DNA of 64,000 bases from positions 1,302,001 through 1,366,000 of the forward strand of contig NZ_JACHWH010000001.1 of NCBI RefSeq assembly GCF_014191255.1, written 5' to 3'. The notes under the pieces are model-generated. The model saw nothing but the letters and a program-made list of their open reading frames with translations, was not told the DNA's origin and made no database searches. Shown piece by piece: positions 32,642-40,518 of this stretch (position 1 is the stretch's first letter; every line of letters begins with the position of its first letter). The position numbers and the translations under genes are program-made. Origin of the DNA: Amycolatopsis bartoniae. GTDB taxonomy: Bacteria; Actinomycetota; Actinomycetes; Mycobacteriales; Pseudonocardiaceae.

Positions 32642-33561
32642 CGGGCCACCGCCCCGGCCAGTGCCGCCAGCCCGACAGCCTGCGACAACCGCACCGAGCG
32701 GCGCAGGTCCGCCGGCGCGGGCGACGGCCCGTCGCCGAGCGTGCCGCGGTCCTCGGCGCGCCCGCCGTAGCTGTTCACGCCACCGAGCCGGATGTCCAGC
32801 GCCCCGGCGAAGGCGCTCTCGACCTGCCCGGCGTTCGGGCTCGGATGGCGCGCGGCGTCCCTCCGCCACACCCGCCACGCCCGCTCCGGCCGTCCGCCGG
32901 CGAACGGGGCGCAGCACACCGCGGCGAGCGCGCCGAGCCGGGCGGGCAGCAGGTTCGCCACGTCGTCGGCGCGCGCGGACGCCCAGCCGAACCGCTCGTA
33001 GCGCGGCGAGTGGTGCCCGACCATGGCGTCGAGCGTGTTGAGCGCGCGGTAGCCCAGCAGGCCCGGCAGCCCGGCGACGGAACCCCAGAACAGCGGCGCG
33101 ACCACGGCGTCGGAGGTGTTCTCGGCGATGGACTCCGTCGCCGCGCGGGCCAGCTCCTTGGTGTCCAGGCCGGTCGCGTCGCGGCCGCACAGGTGCGAGA
33201 GGCGCTGACGGGCGGCGGGCACGTCACCGGCGTCGAGCAGACTCGCCATGACGGCGCCTTCGTGCGCGAGACCGCGGCCGCCGAGGACGGTCCACGTCGC
33301 GAGCGCGGTGGCGGCAAAGCGCGCGAAGGGGCGCCGCCGCGTGGCGAGCTGCAGGAGTGCCCCGGCCCCGGCGGCCGTGCCTACGCAAGCGGCCGCGAAG
33401 GCGGCACCGCGGGGGCGGGAGTCGGCCCACACCCGGCGTTCGAGGGCCCCCGCGGCCCGGCCGAACAGGGCGACCGGATGGCCGCGGCGGGGATCGCCGA
33501 ACGCCGCGTCCAGCGCGTACCCTGCGGCGAGCCCGAGCCTGGTCAACGATCTTGCATACAC
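32638..33561 (-). CDS. cobD: Adenosylcobinamide-phosphate synthase CobD (CbiB-type)
   Basis: The roughly 307-residue membrane protein joins the aminopropanol arm to cobyric acid. Family blocks are GYALDAAFGDPRRGHPVALFGR at the N-terminus (DPxxxHPV motif), ARAATESIAENTSDAVVAPLFW in the middle, and DVANLLPARL, with SPNAGQVESAFAGALDIRLGG near the C-terminus. Several hydrophobic segments are present. Adjacent GTG codons at 33561 and 33564 are both possible starts. It lies divergent from cobU with only about 40 bp between, so the two promoters overlap. Confidence 0.93.
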   Translation of the reverse strand: MYARSLTRLGLAAGYALDAAFGDPRRGHPVALFGRAAGALERRVWADSRPRGAAFAAACVGTAAGAGALLQLATRRRPFARFAATALATWTVLGGRGLAHEGAVMASLLDAGDVPAARQRLSHLCGRDATGLDTKELARAATESIAENTSDAVVAPLFWGSVAGLPGLLGYRALNTLDAMVGHHSPRYERFGWASARADDVANLLPARLGALAAVCCAPFAGGRPERAWRVWRRDAARHPSPNAGQVESAFAGALDIRLGGVNSYGGRAEDRGTLGDGPSPAPADLRRSVRLSQAVGLAALAGAVAR

Positions 33562-33600
33562 CACGCACGCGACGGTAGCGCTTGCACGAGAATGCCGGGT

Positions 33601-34221
33601 ATGACCAAGCTGACCCAGCGGCTCGCCTCCTCCCTCGAGGTCGCCGCCCGGCTGCTCCGCCGGTACGGGAGCGACGAGGGCAAGGTGCTCGTCCTCGGCG
33701 GCGTGCGGTCGGGCAAGTCCCGGCACGCCGAACGCCTGATGGCCGCCCACCCCGAGGTCGTGTACGTCGCGCCGGGCTACCCGGCGACCGAGGACGACCC
33801 GGAGTGGGCCGCACGCATCGCCGCGCACCAGGCCCGCCGCCCGAAGAACTGGCGCACGGTCGAGACGACGGACCTCGCCGCGACGGTGCGCAAGGCGTCG
33901 CGGCCGCTGCTCGTCGACTGCCTCGGCACGTGGGTGAGCCGGGTCCTGGGCGAGGTCGGGGCGTGGGACCAGGCCGAGGGCTGGGAGCTGCGGCTCGACG
34001 AGCGGCTGGAGGAGTTCCTGGCCGCGTGGGTGAGCGCGCACGTACCGATCGTGGCCGTCAGCAACGAGGTCGGCATGGGTGTGGTGCCCGCAACGATGTC
34101 CGGGCGCGTGTTTCGTGATGTGCTGGGCGCGTTGAACAACCGGGTCGCCGCGGAGTCGGACAGCGTCCAGCTCGTGGTGGCCGGGCGCGTGCTGCGCCTC
34201 GGCGAAAGGGCTTTGCTGTGA
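33601..34221 (+). CDS. cobU: Adenosylcobinamide kinase / adenosylcobinamide-phosphate guanylyltransferase
   Basis: The 206-residue protein is the bifunctional CobU/CobP enzyme, which phosphorylates adenosylcobinamide and transfers GMP to it. The P-loop is LVLGGVRSGKSRHAE (about residues 31-45), followed by YVAPGYPATEDDPEW, the RPxxWRTVE region, LLVDCLGTWVSR, and VSNEVGMGVVP, all family blocks. An N-terminal extension of about 30 residues precedes the P-loop. ATG 33601 is used; ATG 33592 is in frame. It overlaps cobT by 4 bp. Confidence 0.94.
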   Translation: MTKLTQRLASSLEVAARLLRRYGSDEGKVLVLGGVRSGKSRHAERLMAAHPEVVYVAPGYPATEDDPEWAARIAAHQARRPKNWRTVETTDLAATVRKASRPLLVDCLGTWVSRVLGEVGAWDQAEGWELRLDERLEEFLAAWVSAHVPIVAVSNEVGMGVVPATMSGRVFRDVLGALNNRVAAESDSVQLVVAGRVLRLGERALL

Positions 34222-35231
34222 TCGACATTCCGCTGCCGGACTCCCGTGCCCACGCGGACGCGCTGGCGCGACTGGACGCGCTGGTGAAGCCGGTGGGGGC
34301 GCTGGGCAGGCTGGAGGAGCTGGCGGCGTGGCTGAGCGCGGCGCACGGCGAGGTGCCGCCCCGGCCGCTGTCGAACGTGCGGGTCGTCGTGTTCGCCGGT
34401 GACCACGGGGTGTCGGCGACGTCGGCGTACCCGCGGGAGATCACGGCGGCGATGGTCCGGGTGTTCCTGGCGGGCAAGAGCGGGGTCAACGTGCTGGCGC
34501 GGCAGGTCGGCGCGCACGTGCGGGTGCTGGACATCGCGGTGGACGACGACCTCGCGGACGTGCCGGACGAGGTGAAGGCGCACAAGATCCGCCGCGGTTC
34601 GGGGTCGATCGACGTCGAGGACGCACTGGCGCCGGGCGAGGCGGAGCGCGCCTTCGAGGCGGGCCGCGAGGTGGCGGACGCGGAGGTCGAGACGGGCGCG
34701 GACCTGCTGATCCCGGGTGACATGGGCATCGGCAACACGGCGGTTGCGGCGGCGCTGGTGGCGGCGGTGCTCGGGTTGCCGGCGTCGGACGTCGTGGGCA
34801 CGGGAACGGGCCTCGACGAGGCGGGGCGCGCGCGGAAGGTGGCGGTGGTCGAGCGGGCGCTGGCGCGGCCGCGGGGCACGGGTCCCTTCGAGTTGCTGAC
34901 CGCACTGGGCAGCGCGTGCGCGGCGGCGACGGCGGGTTTTTTGGTGCAGGGGGCGGCCCGCGGGGTGCCCGTCCTGCTCGACGGGGTGTTCTCGGGCGCG
35001 GCGGCGGTCGTGGCGCGGGAGATCGCCCCGGACGCGGTGCGGTGGTGGCTGGCGGGTCACCGGTCGACGGAGCCTTCGCAAGCGTTTGCGCTGAAGGCAC
35101 TCGGCCTGGAGCCGATCGTGGACCTGGGGCTGCGCCTCGGCGAAGGCAGCGGTGCGGTCCAGGCGGTCCCCACGCTACGCGCGGCGCAGGCGATCATCGC
35201 CGAGATGGGTCTGCTGGCGGATCTTGCGTAG
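34218..35231 (+). CDS. cobT: Nicotinate-nucleotide:dimethylbenzimidazole phosphoribosyltransferase
   Basis: The 337-residue enzyme makes alpha-ribazole-5'-phosphate from DMB (supplied by BluB in this window) and nicotinate mononucleotide. Family features are KPVGALGRLEELA, VVVFAGDHGVSA, LIPGDMGIGNTAVAAAL, LLDGVFSGAAAV and LRLGEGSGAVQAVP, where the acidic residue that activates DMB is expected. The GTG start is coupled to the cobU stop. The gene is followed by a repeat region and then cobS, completing the nucleotide-loop assembly set cobU-cobT-cobS. Confidence 0.95.
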   Translation: MIDIPLPDSRAHADALARLDALVKPVGALGRLEELAAWLSAAHGEVPPRPLSNVRVVVFAGDHGVSATSAYPREITAAMVRVFLAGKSGVNVLARQVGAHVRVLDIAVDDDLADVPDEVKAHKIRRGSGSIDVEDALAPGEAERAFEAGREVADAEVETGADLLIPGDMGIGNTAVAAALVAAVLGLPASDVVGTGTGLDEAGRARKVAVVERALARPRGTGPFELLTALGSACAAATAGFLVQGAARGVPVLLDGVFSGAAAVVAREIAPDAVRWWLAGHRSTEPSQAFALKALGLEPIVDLGLRLGEGSGAVQAVPTLRAAQAIIAEMGLLADLA

Positions 35232-35240
35232 GGAGACCGC

Positions 35241-35501
35241 GGGTGCGGTGGCGACAGCACCTGCCCCGCCGCAGGTGGCCGCTCGGGTGTCGGCGACAGC
35301 GAGCGAGCAGCCGACAACGACGCCCACGGGTGCGGTGGCGGCAGGGCCTGCCCCGCCGCAGGTGGCCGCTCGGGTGTCGGCGACAGCGAGCGAGCAGCCG
35401 ACAACCACACCCACGGGTGCGGTGGCGACAGCGCCTGCCCCACCGCAGATGGCCTCTCGGGTGTCGGCGACAGCGAGCGAACGGCCGACAACGACGCCCA
35501 C
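35241..35501 (+). repeat. Three tandem 87-bp repeats between cobT and cobS
   Basis: GGGTGCGGTGG recurs at 35241, 35328 and 35415. Three near-identical 87-bp units run to about 35501, each containing CGGGTGTCGGCGACAGCGAGC. Because 87 is a multiple of three the reading frame is kept, giving a 29-residue Pro/Thr/Ala-rich unit in the forward frame. Copies two and three differ by only a few substitutions, so the expansion is recent or maintained. It is not CRISPR-like: there are no unique spacers. Confidence 0.9.
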
Positions 35502-35595
35502 CGTGCTTCGGATCGCCATCTCGGTCCGCAAGCGGCGGCTGTCGGGTCGCGCCCAGCGCATCGTGACGCGGACGACCGGAGAGCGCCGTGCTTGA
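35248..35595 (+). CDS. Possible Pro/Thr/Ala-repeat protein between cobT and cobS
   Basis: The frame through the 87-bp repeats stays open from the cobT stop to a TGA at 35593 that overlaps the cobS start by 8 bp, the same style of coupling as other genes here. From a GTG at 35248 (GGGAGA 12 bp upstream) it would encode 115 residues. These comprise three 29-residue repeats (VATAPAPPQVAARVSATAS-type) and a basic tail rich in Arg. No family is recognised. It may be a real low-complexity protein or simply an open frame through non-coding repeats. The reverse strand is also open here. Confidence 0.3.
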   Translation: MATAPAPPQVAARVSATASEQPTTTPTGAVAAGPAPPQVAARVSATASEQPTTTPTGAVATAPAPPQMASRVSATASERPTTTPTVLRIAISVRKRRLSGRAQRIVTRTTGERRA

Positions 35596-36319
35596 TCCAC
35601 TTCGCCTGGCTGTCGGCACCCTCACCGCGCTGCCTGTTTCGCCGCCGGGCCGGATTGATCGGCGCGTGGCGGGCCGGGCGATGCTGCTGGCGCCGATTGC
35701 GGTGGTGCCGTTGGCCGTCGTGGCGGGGGTTGTGCTCTGGGCCGGGCACGCGCTCGGGCTGCCGTCGCTCGCGGTGGCGGGAGTGGCCGTCGGGGCGGTG
35801 GCGCTCGGCAGCCGGGGGCTACACCTCGACGGACTCGCCGACACCGCCGACGGGCTCGGTGCCTCCTACGACCGCGAACGAGCGCTGGACATCATGCGGC
35901 GCGGCGACTCCGGGCCCACCGGGGTGGCCACGCTCGTCCTCGTGCTGATCGTCCAATGTGGAGCAATGGCCGTCGCCGGTCCCGCGACCGGTGCGGCCGC
36001 CGTGCTCGCCGGACGGTGCGTGTTGTCCTTGTGCTGCGCGCGGGGCGTACCGTCCGCGCGACCGGAAGGACTGGGCGCCACCGTCGCCGGTTCGGTACGG
36101 ATTCCCTTGGCAGTGCTGGTCTTCCTCCTCGCGGCCGGGCTGTCGTGCCTGCTGCCCGGCCTGCCGTGGTGGCGCGGCCCGGTCGCGGTCGCCGTGGCGT
36201 ACGCGGCCGCGGGACTCCTCCTCTGGCGCTGCACCCGACGGCTGGGCGGCATCACCGGTGACGTTCTCGGCGCCTGCGTGGAGACAGCCACCGCTGCCGC
36301 GCTGCTCGCCCTGGCCTGA
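35588..36319 (+). CDS. cobS: Adenosylcobinamide-GDP ribazoletransferase (cobalamin synthase)
   Basis: The 243-residue polytopic membrane protein condenses adenosylcobinamide-GDP with alpha-ribazole phosphate. The conserved GLHLDGLADTADGLG motif and the following RALDIMRRGDSGPTGVA block are clear, with hydrophobic segments around residues 30-70 and 110-190. The GTG start lies at the end of the repeat frame that follows cobT. A hairpin terminator follows the stop by about 15 bp. Confidence 0.94.
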   Translation: MLDPLRLAVGTLTALPVSPPGRIDRRVAGRAMLLAPIAVVPLAVVAGVVLWAGHALGLPSLAVAGVAVGAVALGSRGLHLDGLADTADGLGASYDRERALDIMRRGDSGPTGVATLVLVLIVQCGAMAVAGPATGAAAVLAGRCVLSLCCARGVPSARPEGLGATVAGSVRIPLAVLVFLLAAGLSCLLPGLPWWRGPVAVAVAYAAAGLLLWRCTRRLGGITGDVLGACVETATAAALLALA

Positions 36320-36333
36320 CACCACCTCCGGCG

Positions 36334-36354
36334 CCCGGCCGTCGTTCGGCCGGG
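36334..36354. terminator. Hairpin after cobS
   Basis: CCCGGCCG (36334-36341) pairs with CGGCCGGG (36347-36354) over TCGTT, 14 bp after the cobS stop. It lies between cobS and the convergent GntR gene (stop at 36487) and probably ends cobUTS transcription. No T-tract follows. The remaining sequence to 36486 holds no gene. Confidence 0.65.
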
Positions 36355-36486
36355 ACCACCCGCGCCAGCGTGAAACCGCGCGGCCGAGCGGCTTCACCGG
36401 CCGCTCACCGACAGCACCGCCCCATCGCACTCGCCGCCGCCACAACAATCCGGCCGACCGGGCACCACCACCCCGATGGCCAGGAA

Positions 36487-37218
36487 CTACTCCCCCGCCC
36501 GGTCGACGGCGTGCCGCAGCGCGTGTTCCGTGATCCGGAAGTGCTCGCCCGCTATGGCGGCCGCCTTGTCGGGGTCGCTCTTCGTGATCGCCTCCACGAG
36601 CGCCCGGTGCTGCGGCAGCGCCATGTCCCGCAGCGCCGGCGTGAACGGTTCGTGCGTGATACCCAGGCTCACCTGTGCCAGCAACTGCCGGCTCAGGTCC
36701 GCCAGCGACGGGTTGTGCGCGGCCGCCGCGATGCTGCGGTGCAACTCCACGTCGGCGGACCGGGCGGACGCGCCGTCGGTCGCTTCCTCGTACCGCCGCA
36801 ACGCGCCCAGGATCGCCGCGTCGTCCTCCAGTGTGTGGCGCTCGGCGGCCGTCCGCGCGATCAGCGACTCGATGAGCCGCCGCAGGTCGAACAGCTCCTC
36901 GAGCTGGTCCCAGTCCTTTCCGAGCAGGTCGCGCACGGCCCCGGCCGTCCGTTCGCCCCAGTCCTGCCGCACGAACGACCCGCCGGTGCGACCACGCCGG
37001 ATCTCCACGTACCCGGCCTCGCGCAGGTCCGCCAGCGCCGCCCGCACCGTCACGCGGCTGACGGCCAGCATGTCCGCCAGGTCCCGTTCCGCGGGCAACC
37101 GCTCTCCGGCCGAGTAGTCGCCGACGGCGATCGCGGCGATCAGCCGGTCCGCGACGGCTTTGGCCGCGGACACCGGCTGCACGGGCATCGACAACTCGCG
37201 CTCTTCAGACACCCGCAC
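36487..37218 (-). CDS. GntR-family regulator, FadR subfamily
   Basis: The 243-residue protein has an N-terminal winged helix (GERLPAERDLADMLAVSRVTVRAALADLREAGYVEIRRG) and an all-helical FCD ligand domain (FDLRRLIESLIARTAA, DVELHRSIAAAAHNPSLADL, QHRALVEAITKSDPDKA) with the usual metal-binding Asp/His positions. The start is uncertain among GTG 37218, GTG 37212 and ATG 37188. It is divergent from an aminopeptidase and an amino-acid permease gene across about 60 bp, so it probably controls that pair in response to an amino acid or carboxylic acid. Confidence 0.88.
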   Translation of the reverse strand: MRVSEERELSMPVQPVSAAKAVADRLIAAIAVGDYSAGERLPAERDLADMLAVSRVTVRAALADLREAGYVEIRRGRTGGSFVRQDWGERTAGAVRDLLGKDWDQLEELFDLRRLIESLIARTAAERHTLEDDAAILGALRRYEEATDGASARSADVELHRSIAAAAHNPSLADLSRQLLAQVSLGITHEPFTPALRDMALPQHRALVEAITKSDPDKAAAIAGEHFRITEHALRHAVDRAGE

Positions 37219-37278
37219 ATCGTAAATTCCACATGAAAGGTCTGCTATTCATACCTTAGCTGGTTTACGCTGAGTCCC

Positions 37279-38157
37279 ATGACGACCACCGGCCAAGTTC
37301 CCTTCCGCGAATACCGGACCTGGTACCGGATCACCGGCGAGCTCGGCGCCGGTGTCCCCCTCGTCGTCCTGCACGGCGGTCCCGGCTGCACCCACAACTA
37401 CGTCCTGAGCCTCGCCCGGCTCGCCGGCAGCCGCCCCGTCGTCCACTACGACCAGCTCGGCTGCGGCAAATCCACCCACCTGCGCGACGCCGACCCGGGC
37501 TTCTGGACCGTCGAGCTGTTCCTCGACGAGCTCGACAACCTCCTCGCCCACCTCGGCATCGCGGGCGAGTACGACCTGCTCGGCCAGTCGTGGGGCGGGA
37601 TGCTCGCCGCCGAACACGCCGTGCGCAGACCGCCCGGCCTGCGACGGCTCGTGATCGCCGACTCGCCCGCCTCCATGCAAACCTGGAGCGCGGAGGCCGG
37701 GAAGCTGCGCGCCCAGCTGCCGGACGACGTCCGCGCGGCCCTCGAACGCCACGAAGCCACCGGGGACTACGAAAACCCCGAGTACAAGGCCGCGACCGAC
37801 GTCTTCTACGCCCGGCACGTGTGCCGGATCGTGCCGAACCCACCGGAGGTCCAGGCCACCAACCAGGCACTTGCCGACGATCCGACTGTCTACAATGCGA
37901 TGAACGGACCCAACGAATTTCATGTTGTCGGATCGTTGCGTGACTGGACTGTCGTCGACCGGCTGCCCGCGGTCGAGGTGCCGACGCTGGTGGTCAACGG
38001 CCGCTACGACGAGGCCACCGACGAGTGCGTCCGGCCGTACGTCGAGCGGATTCCCGGCGCCCGGCACCACCGGTTCGAAAACTCCTCCCACATGCCGCAC
38101 GTGGAGGAGCAGGATGCGTACCTGGCTGTGATCGGCGCATTTCTGGAGGGCGAATGA
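37279..38157 (+). CDS. Proline iminopeptidase-family alpha/beta hydrolase
   Basis: The 292-residue peptidase of family S33 has the oxyanion motif VVLHGGPGCTHNYV, nucleophile elbow LLGQSWGGMLAAEHA (Ser about 105), acid region NGRYDEATDE and a C-terminal catalytic His in FENSSHMPHVEE. This resembles proline iminopeptidases and L-amino-acid amidases, which release N-terminal residues or deaminate amino-acid amides. Its stop overlaps the permease start (ATGA), coupling peptide or amide hydrolysis with amino-acid transport. An ACTGTCTACAATG patch lies at 37885-37897. Confidence 0.85.
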   Translation: MTTTGQVPFREYRTWYRITGELGAGVPLVVLHGGPGCTHNYVLSLARLAGSRPVVHYDQLGCGKSTHLRDADPGFWTVELFLDELDNLLAHLGIAGEYDLLGQSWGGMLAAEHAVRRPPGLRRLVIADSPASMQTWSAEAGKLRAQLPDDVRAALERHEATGDYENPEYKAATDVFYARHVCRIVPNPPEVQATNQALADDPTVYNAMNGPNEFHVVGSLRDWTVVDRLPAVEVPTLVVNGRYDEATDECVRPYVERIPGARHHRFENSSHMPHVEEQDAYLAVIGAFLEGE

Positions 38158-39548
38158 GTGAAAGCGAGTTGGGCCGGTTCGGGTACGAGCAGGAGCTGCG
38201 CCGGACGATGAGCCTGCGGGACCTCGTCGTCTACGGCATGGTCTTCATGGTCCCCATCGCCCCGTTCTCGATCTTCGGCTCGGTGTTCGACGGCTCGTCG
38301 GGCATGGTGCCGCTGACCTACGTCATCGGCTGGATCGCGATGATCTTCACCGCGGTCAGCTACCGCGAGATGTCGCGTGCCTTCCCGATCGCCGGCTCGG
38401 TCTACTCCTACGCGGGCCGCGGCATCGTCCCGTCCGCCGGGTTCCTCGCAGGCTGGGCGATCCTGCTGGACTACCTGCTCGTGCCGACGCTGCTGTACGT
38501 CGTGGGCGCGCAGGCGATGAGCAACGTCGTACCCGCCGTGCCGCAGTGGCTGTGGATCGTGCTGTTCGTCGCGCTGAACACGCTGATCAACCTGCGCGGC
38601 ATCGAGACCACAGCGACCGCGAACAAGGTCTTCCTCTACGCACAGCTGCTCGTGCTGGCGGTGTTCGTGGTGCTCGCGATCATCGGCATCAGCCGTGGTT
38701 CGGGCGGCGCGCACTGGTCGGGCACGCCGTTCTTCAACTCCGCGGAGTTCTCGCCGTCGCTGGTGTTCGGGGCGCTGTCGATCGCGGTCCTGTCGTTCCT
38801 CGGTTTCGACGCGATTTCGACGATGTCCGAGGAGGTCCGCGGCGGTTCGCGCGTGATCGGCCGGGCCACGCTGCTGGCGCTGACGCTGGTCGCGGTGCTG
38901 TTCATCGTGCAGACGTACCTGGCCGCGCTGCTGGTGCCGGGCAAGACGCAGTTCGAGAGCGACGACGCCGCCAACAACGCGTTCTACGACATCTCGCACC
39001 TCATCGGCGGCCGCACGTTCGAGATCGTGGTGGCGCTGGCGGTGGCGATCGGCTCGGCGATCGCGAACTCGCTCGTCGCGCAGGCGGCGACGTCGCGGCT
39101 GCTGTTCTCGATGGCGCGCGACCGGCAGCTGCCGAAGTTCCTGCGCGACATCCACCCGACGCGCCGCGTGCCGCAGAAGGCGATCCTGCTGGTGGCCGGA
39201 ATCTCCCTGGTGCTGGGCCTGTTCCTGGTCGGGCAGATCTCGCTGCTGTCGTCGCTGGTGAACTTCGGCGCGTTGTTCTCGTTCCTGCTGCTGCACGTTT
39301 CCGTCGTGTCGCACTACCTGATCCGGCGGCGGGACCGGCGCTACGGACTGCACCTCGTGGTGCCGCTGATCGGGTTCGTGGTCATCGGCTACGTGCTGGT
39401 GAACGCCGACATCCACGCGAAGGTCGGCGGGCTGGTGTGGCTCGCGATCGGCGTGGCGGTGCTGGTGTTCTTCAAGGTCACCGGCCGCTCGCCGGAGCTC
39501 ACGCTGGAAGAAGGCGCGCCAGCACCCGGAGAAAAGCGGTCGTCGTAG
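38154..39548 (+). CDS. APC-superfamily amino-acid permease
   Basis: The 464-residue protein has about twelve hydrophobic segments and the APC N-terminal block LRRTMSLRDLVVYGMVFMVPIAPFSIFG, the GWIAMIFTAVSYREMSRAFPIAGSVYSYAGR loop, and the FLGFDAISTMSEEVRGGSR motif typical of amino-acid/polyamine transporters. It is co-expressed with the aminopeptidase upstream (4-bp overlap). Its last 50 bp overlap the 3' end of the convergent cobC gene, so there is no room for a terminator between them. Confidence 0.88.
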   Translation: MSESELGRFGYEQELRRTMSLRDLVVYGMVFMVPIAPFSIFGSVFDGSSGMVPLTYVIGWIAMIFTAVSYREMSRAFPIAGSVYSYAGRGIVPSAGFLAGWAILLDYLLVPTLLYVVGAQAMSNVVPAVPQWLWIVLFVALNTLINLRGIETTATANKVFLYAQLLVLAVFVVLAIIGISRGSGGAHWSGTPFFNSAEFSPSLVFGALSIAVLSFLGFDAISTMSEEVRGGSRVIGRATLLALTLVAVLFIVQTYLAALLVPGKTQFESDDAANNAFYDISHLIGGRTFEIVVALAVAIGSAIANSLVAQAATSRLLFSMARDRQLPKFLRDIHPTRRVPQKAILLVAGISLVLGLFLVGQISLLSSLVNFGALFSFLLLHVSVVSHYLIRRRDRRYGLHLVVPLIGFVVIGYVLVNADIHAKVGGLVWLAIGVAVLVFFKVTGRSPELTLEEGAPAPGEKRSS

Positions 39549-40518
39549 CCTCGTCGCGGACGGCGAGACGCAGGTGGTCGCCGTCCAGGCCGGGGAAGGT
39601 GTCCCCGCGCCGGACGGCGTACCCCGCCTCGCGGAGGCGTGCACGGATCCGTTGCGCGCCAGGAATTTTCACGAGAACGAACGGGGCGCGTGGCTCGCCC
39701 ACCACCTCCACGCCGAGCTCCCGGAGCCCGGCGACGAGTCGTTCCCGGTCCCGTTCGGCGGCCACGGCCAGCTTGTCGGCCTCGTCGAGCGCGGCCGGAC
39801 GGCAGCAGGCGACGACGGCCCGCGCGGCGAGCGTCGAGACCGACCACGGCGGCTGAACTGCCTTCAGCCGCCGCACCAGGTCCGGCTCGGCGAGCAGGTA
39901 GCCGGCGCGCAGGCCCGCGATCCCCCACGTCTTCGTGAGGCTGCGGAGGACGACGAGCCCGGAAAGCGCTTTCTCGGCCAGTGCCTCGGGCTCGCCCGGG
40001 ATCGCGTCGAGGAACGCCTCGTCGACCACGACCACGCGCCCAGGGCGCAGCAGGGCTGCCAGCTTCGCGGCCGGGTGCAATGTCGACGTGGGGTTTGTAG
40101 GATTGCCGACAATCACCAAATCCGCGTCGTCGGGAATCAGATCCGCCTCAAGTTGACAATCCGACTTTAGGATTAGCCGACGTGGCTCGTTGCCGACGGC
40201 CCTCAGTGCGGCCTCGGGCTCGGTGAACTGCGGGTGCACCACGACGGCGTTCCGATCGCGGAAAGCCGTGGCCAGCAGGGTGAACGCCTCCGCAGCGCCT
40301 GCCGTCACCAGCACCTCGTCCGGCCTGCGTCCGTGCCGCTGTGCGACCGCCGCCGTCGCGGCTGTCGGATCCGGATAGGCGGCCAGGTCGGCGACAGCCT
40401 CCCGCAGCTCGCGCTGCAACCACTCCGGCGGTGCGGGCAGGCGCACGTTCACGGCCAGGTCGACCAGGCCCTCGCCGACCTCCCGGTCGCCGTGGTGGTG
40501 CAGGTCGTAGTCACTCAT
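39499..40518 (-). CDS. cobC: CobC-type aminotransferase-fold protein (L-threonine-O-3-phosphate decarboxylase)
   Basis: The 339-residue fold-type I PLP enzyme of the histidinol-phosphate aminotransferase-like CobC/CobD(Salmonella) group supplies the (R)-1-aminopropan-2-ol phosphate arm. Landmarks are LAVNVRLPAPPEWL, VTAGAAEAFTLL, VIVGNPTNPTSTL, VVVDEAFLD and the PLP lysine in VLRSLTKTWGIAGLRAGYLL. It is last in the riboswitch-led operon with an 8-bp overlap to cobB. Its gene carries A/T-rich patches around 40100 and 40152 and overlaps the permease gene tail-to-tail. Confidence 0.9.
   Translation of the reverse strand: MSDYDLHHHGDREVGEGLVDLAVNVRLPAPPEWLQRELREAVADLAAYPDPTAATAAVAQRHGRRPDEVLVTAGAAEAFTLLATAFRDRNAVVVHPQFTEPEAALRAVGNEPRRLILKSDCQLEADLIPDDADLVIVGNPTNPTSTLHPAAKLAALLRPGRVVVVDEAFLDAIPGEPEALAEKALSGLVVLRSLTKTWGIAGLRAGYLLAEPDLVRRLKAVQPPWSVSTLAARAVVACCRPAALDEADKLAVAAERDRERLVAGLRELGVEVVGEPRAPFVLVKIPGAQRIRARLREAGYAVRRGDTFPGLDGDHLRLAVRDEATTTAFLRVLARLLPA

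Noticed and set aside
35241..35501. CRISPR-like array
   Set aside because: The 87-bp units are contiguous with no unique spacers, and no cas genes are nearby.
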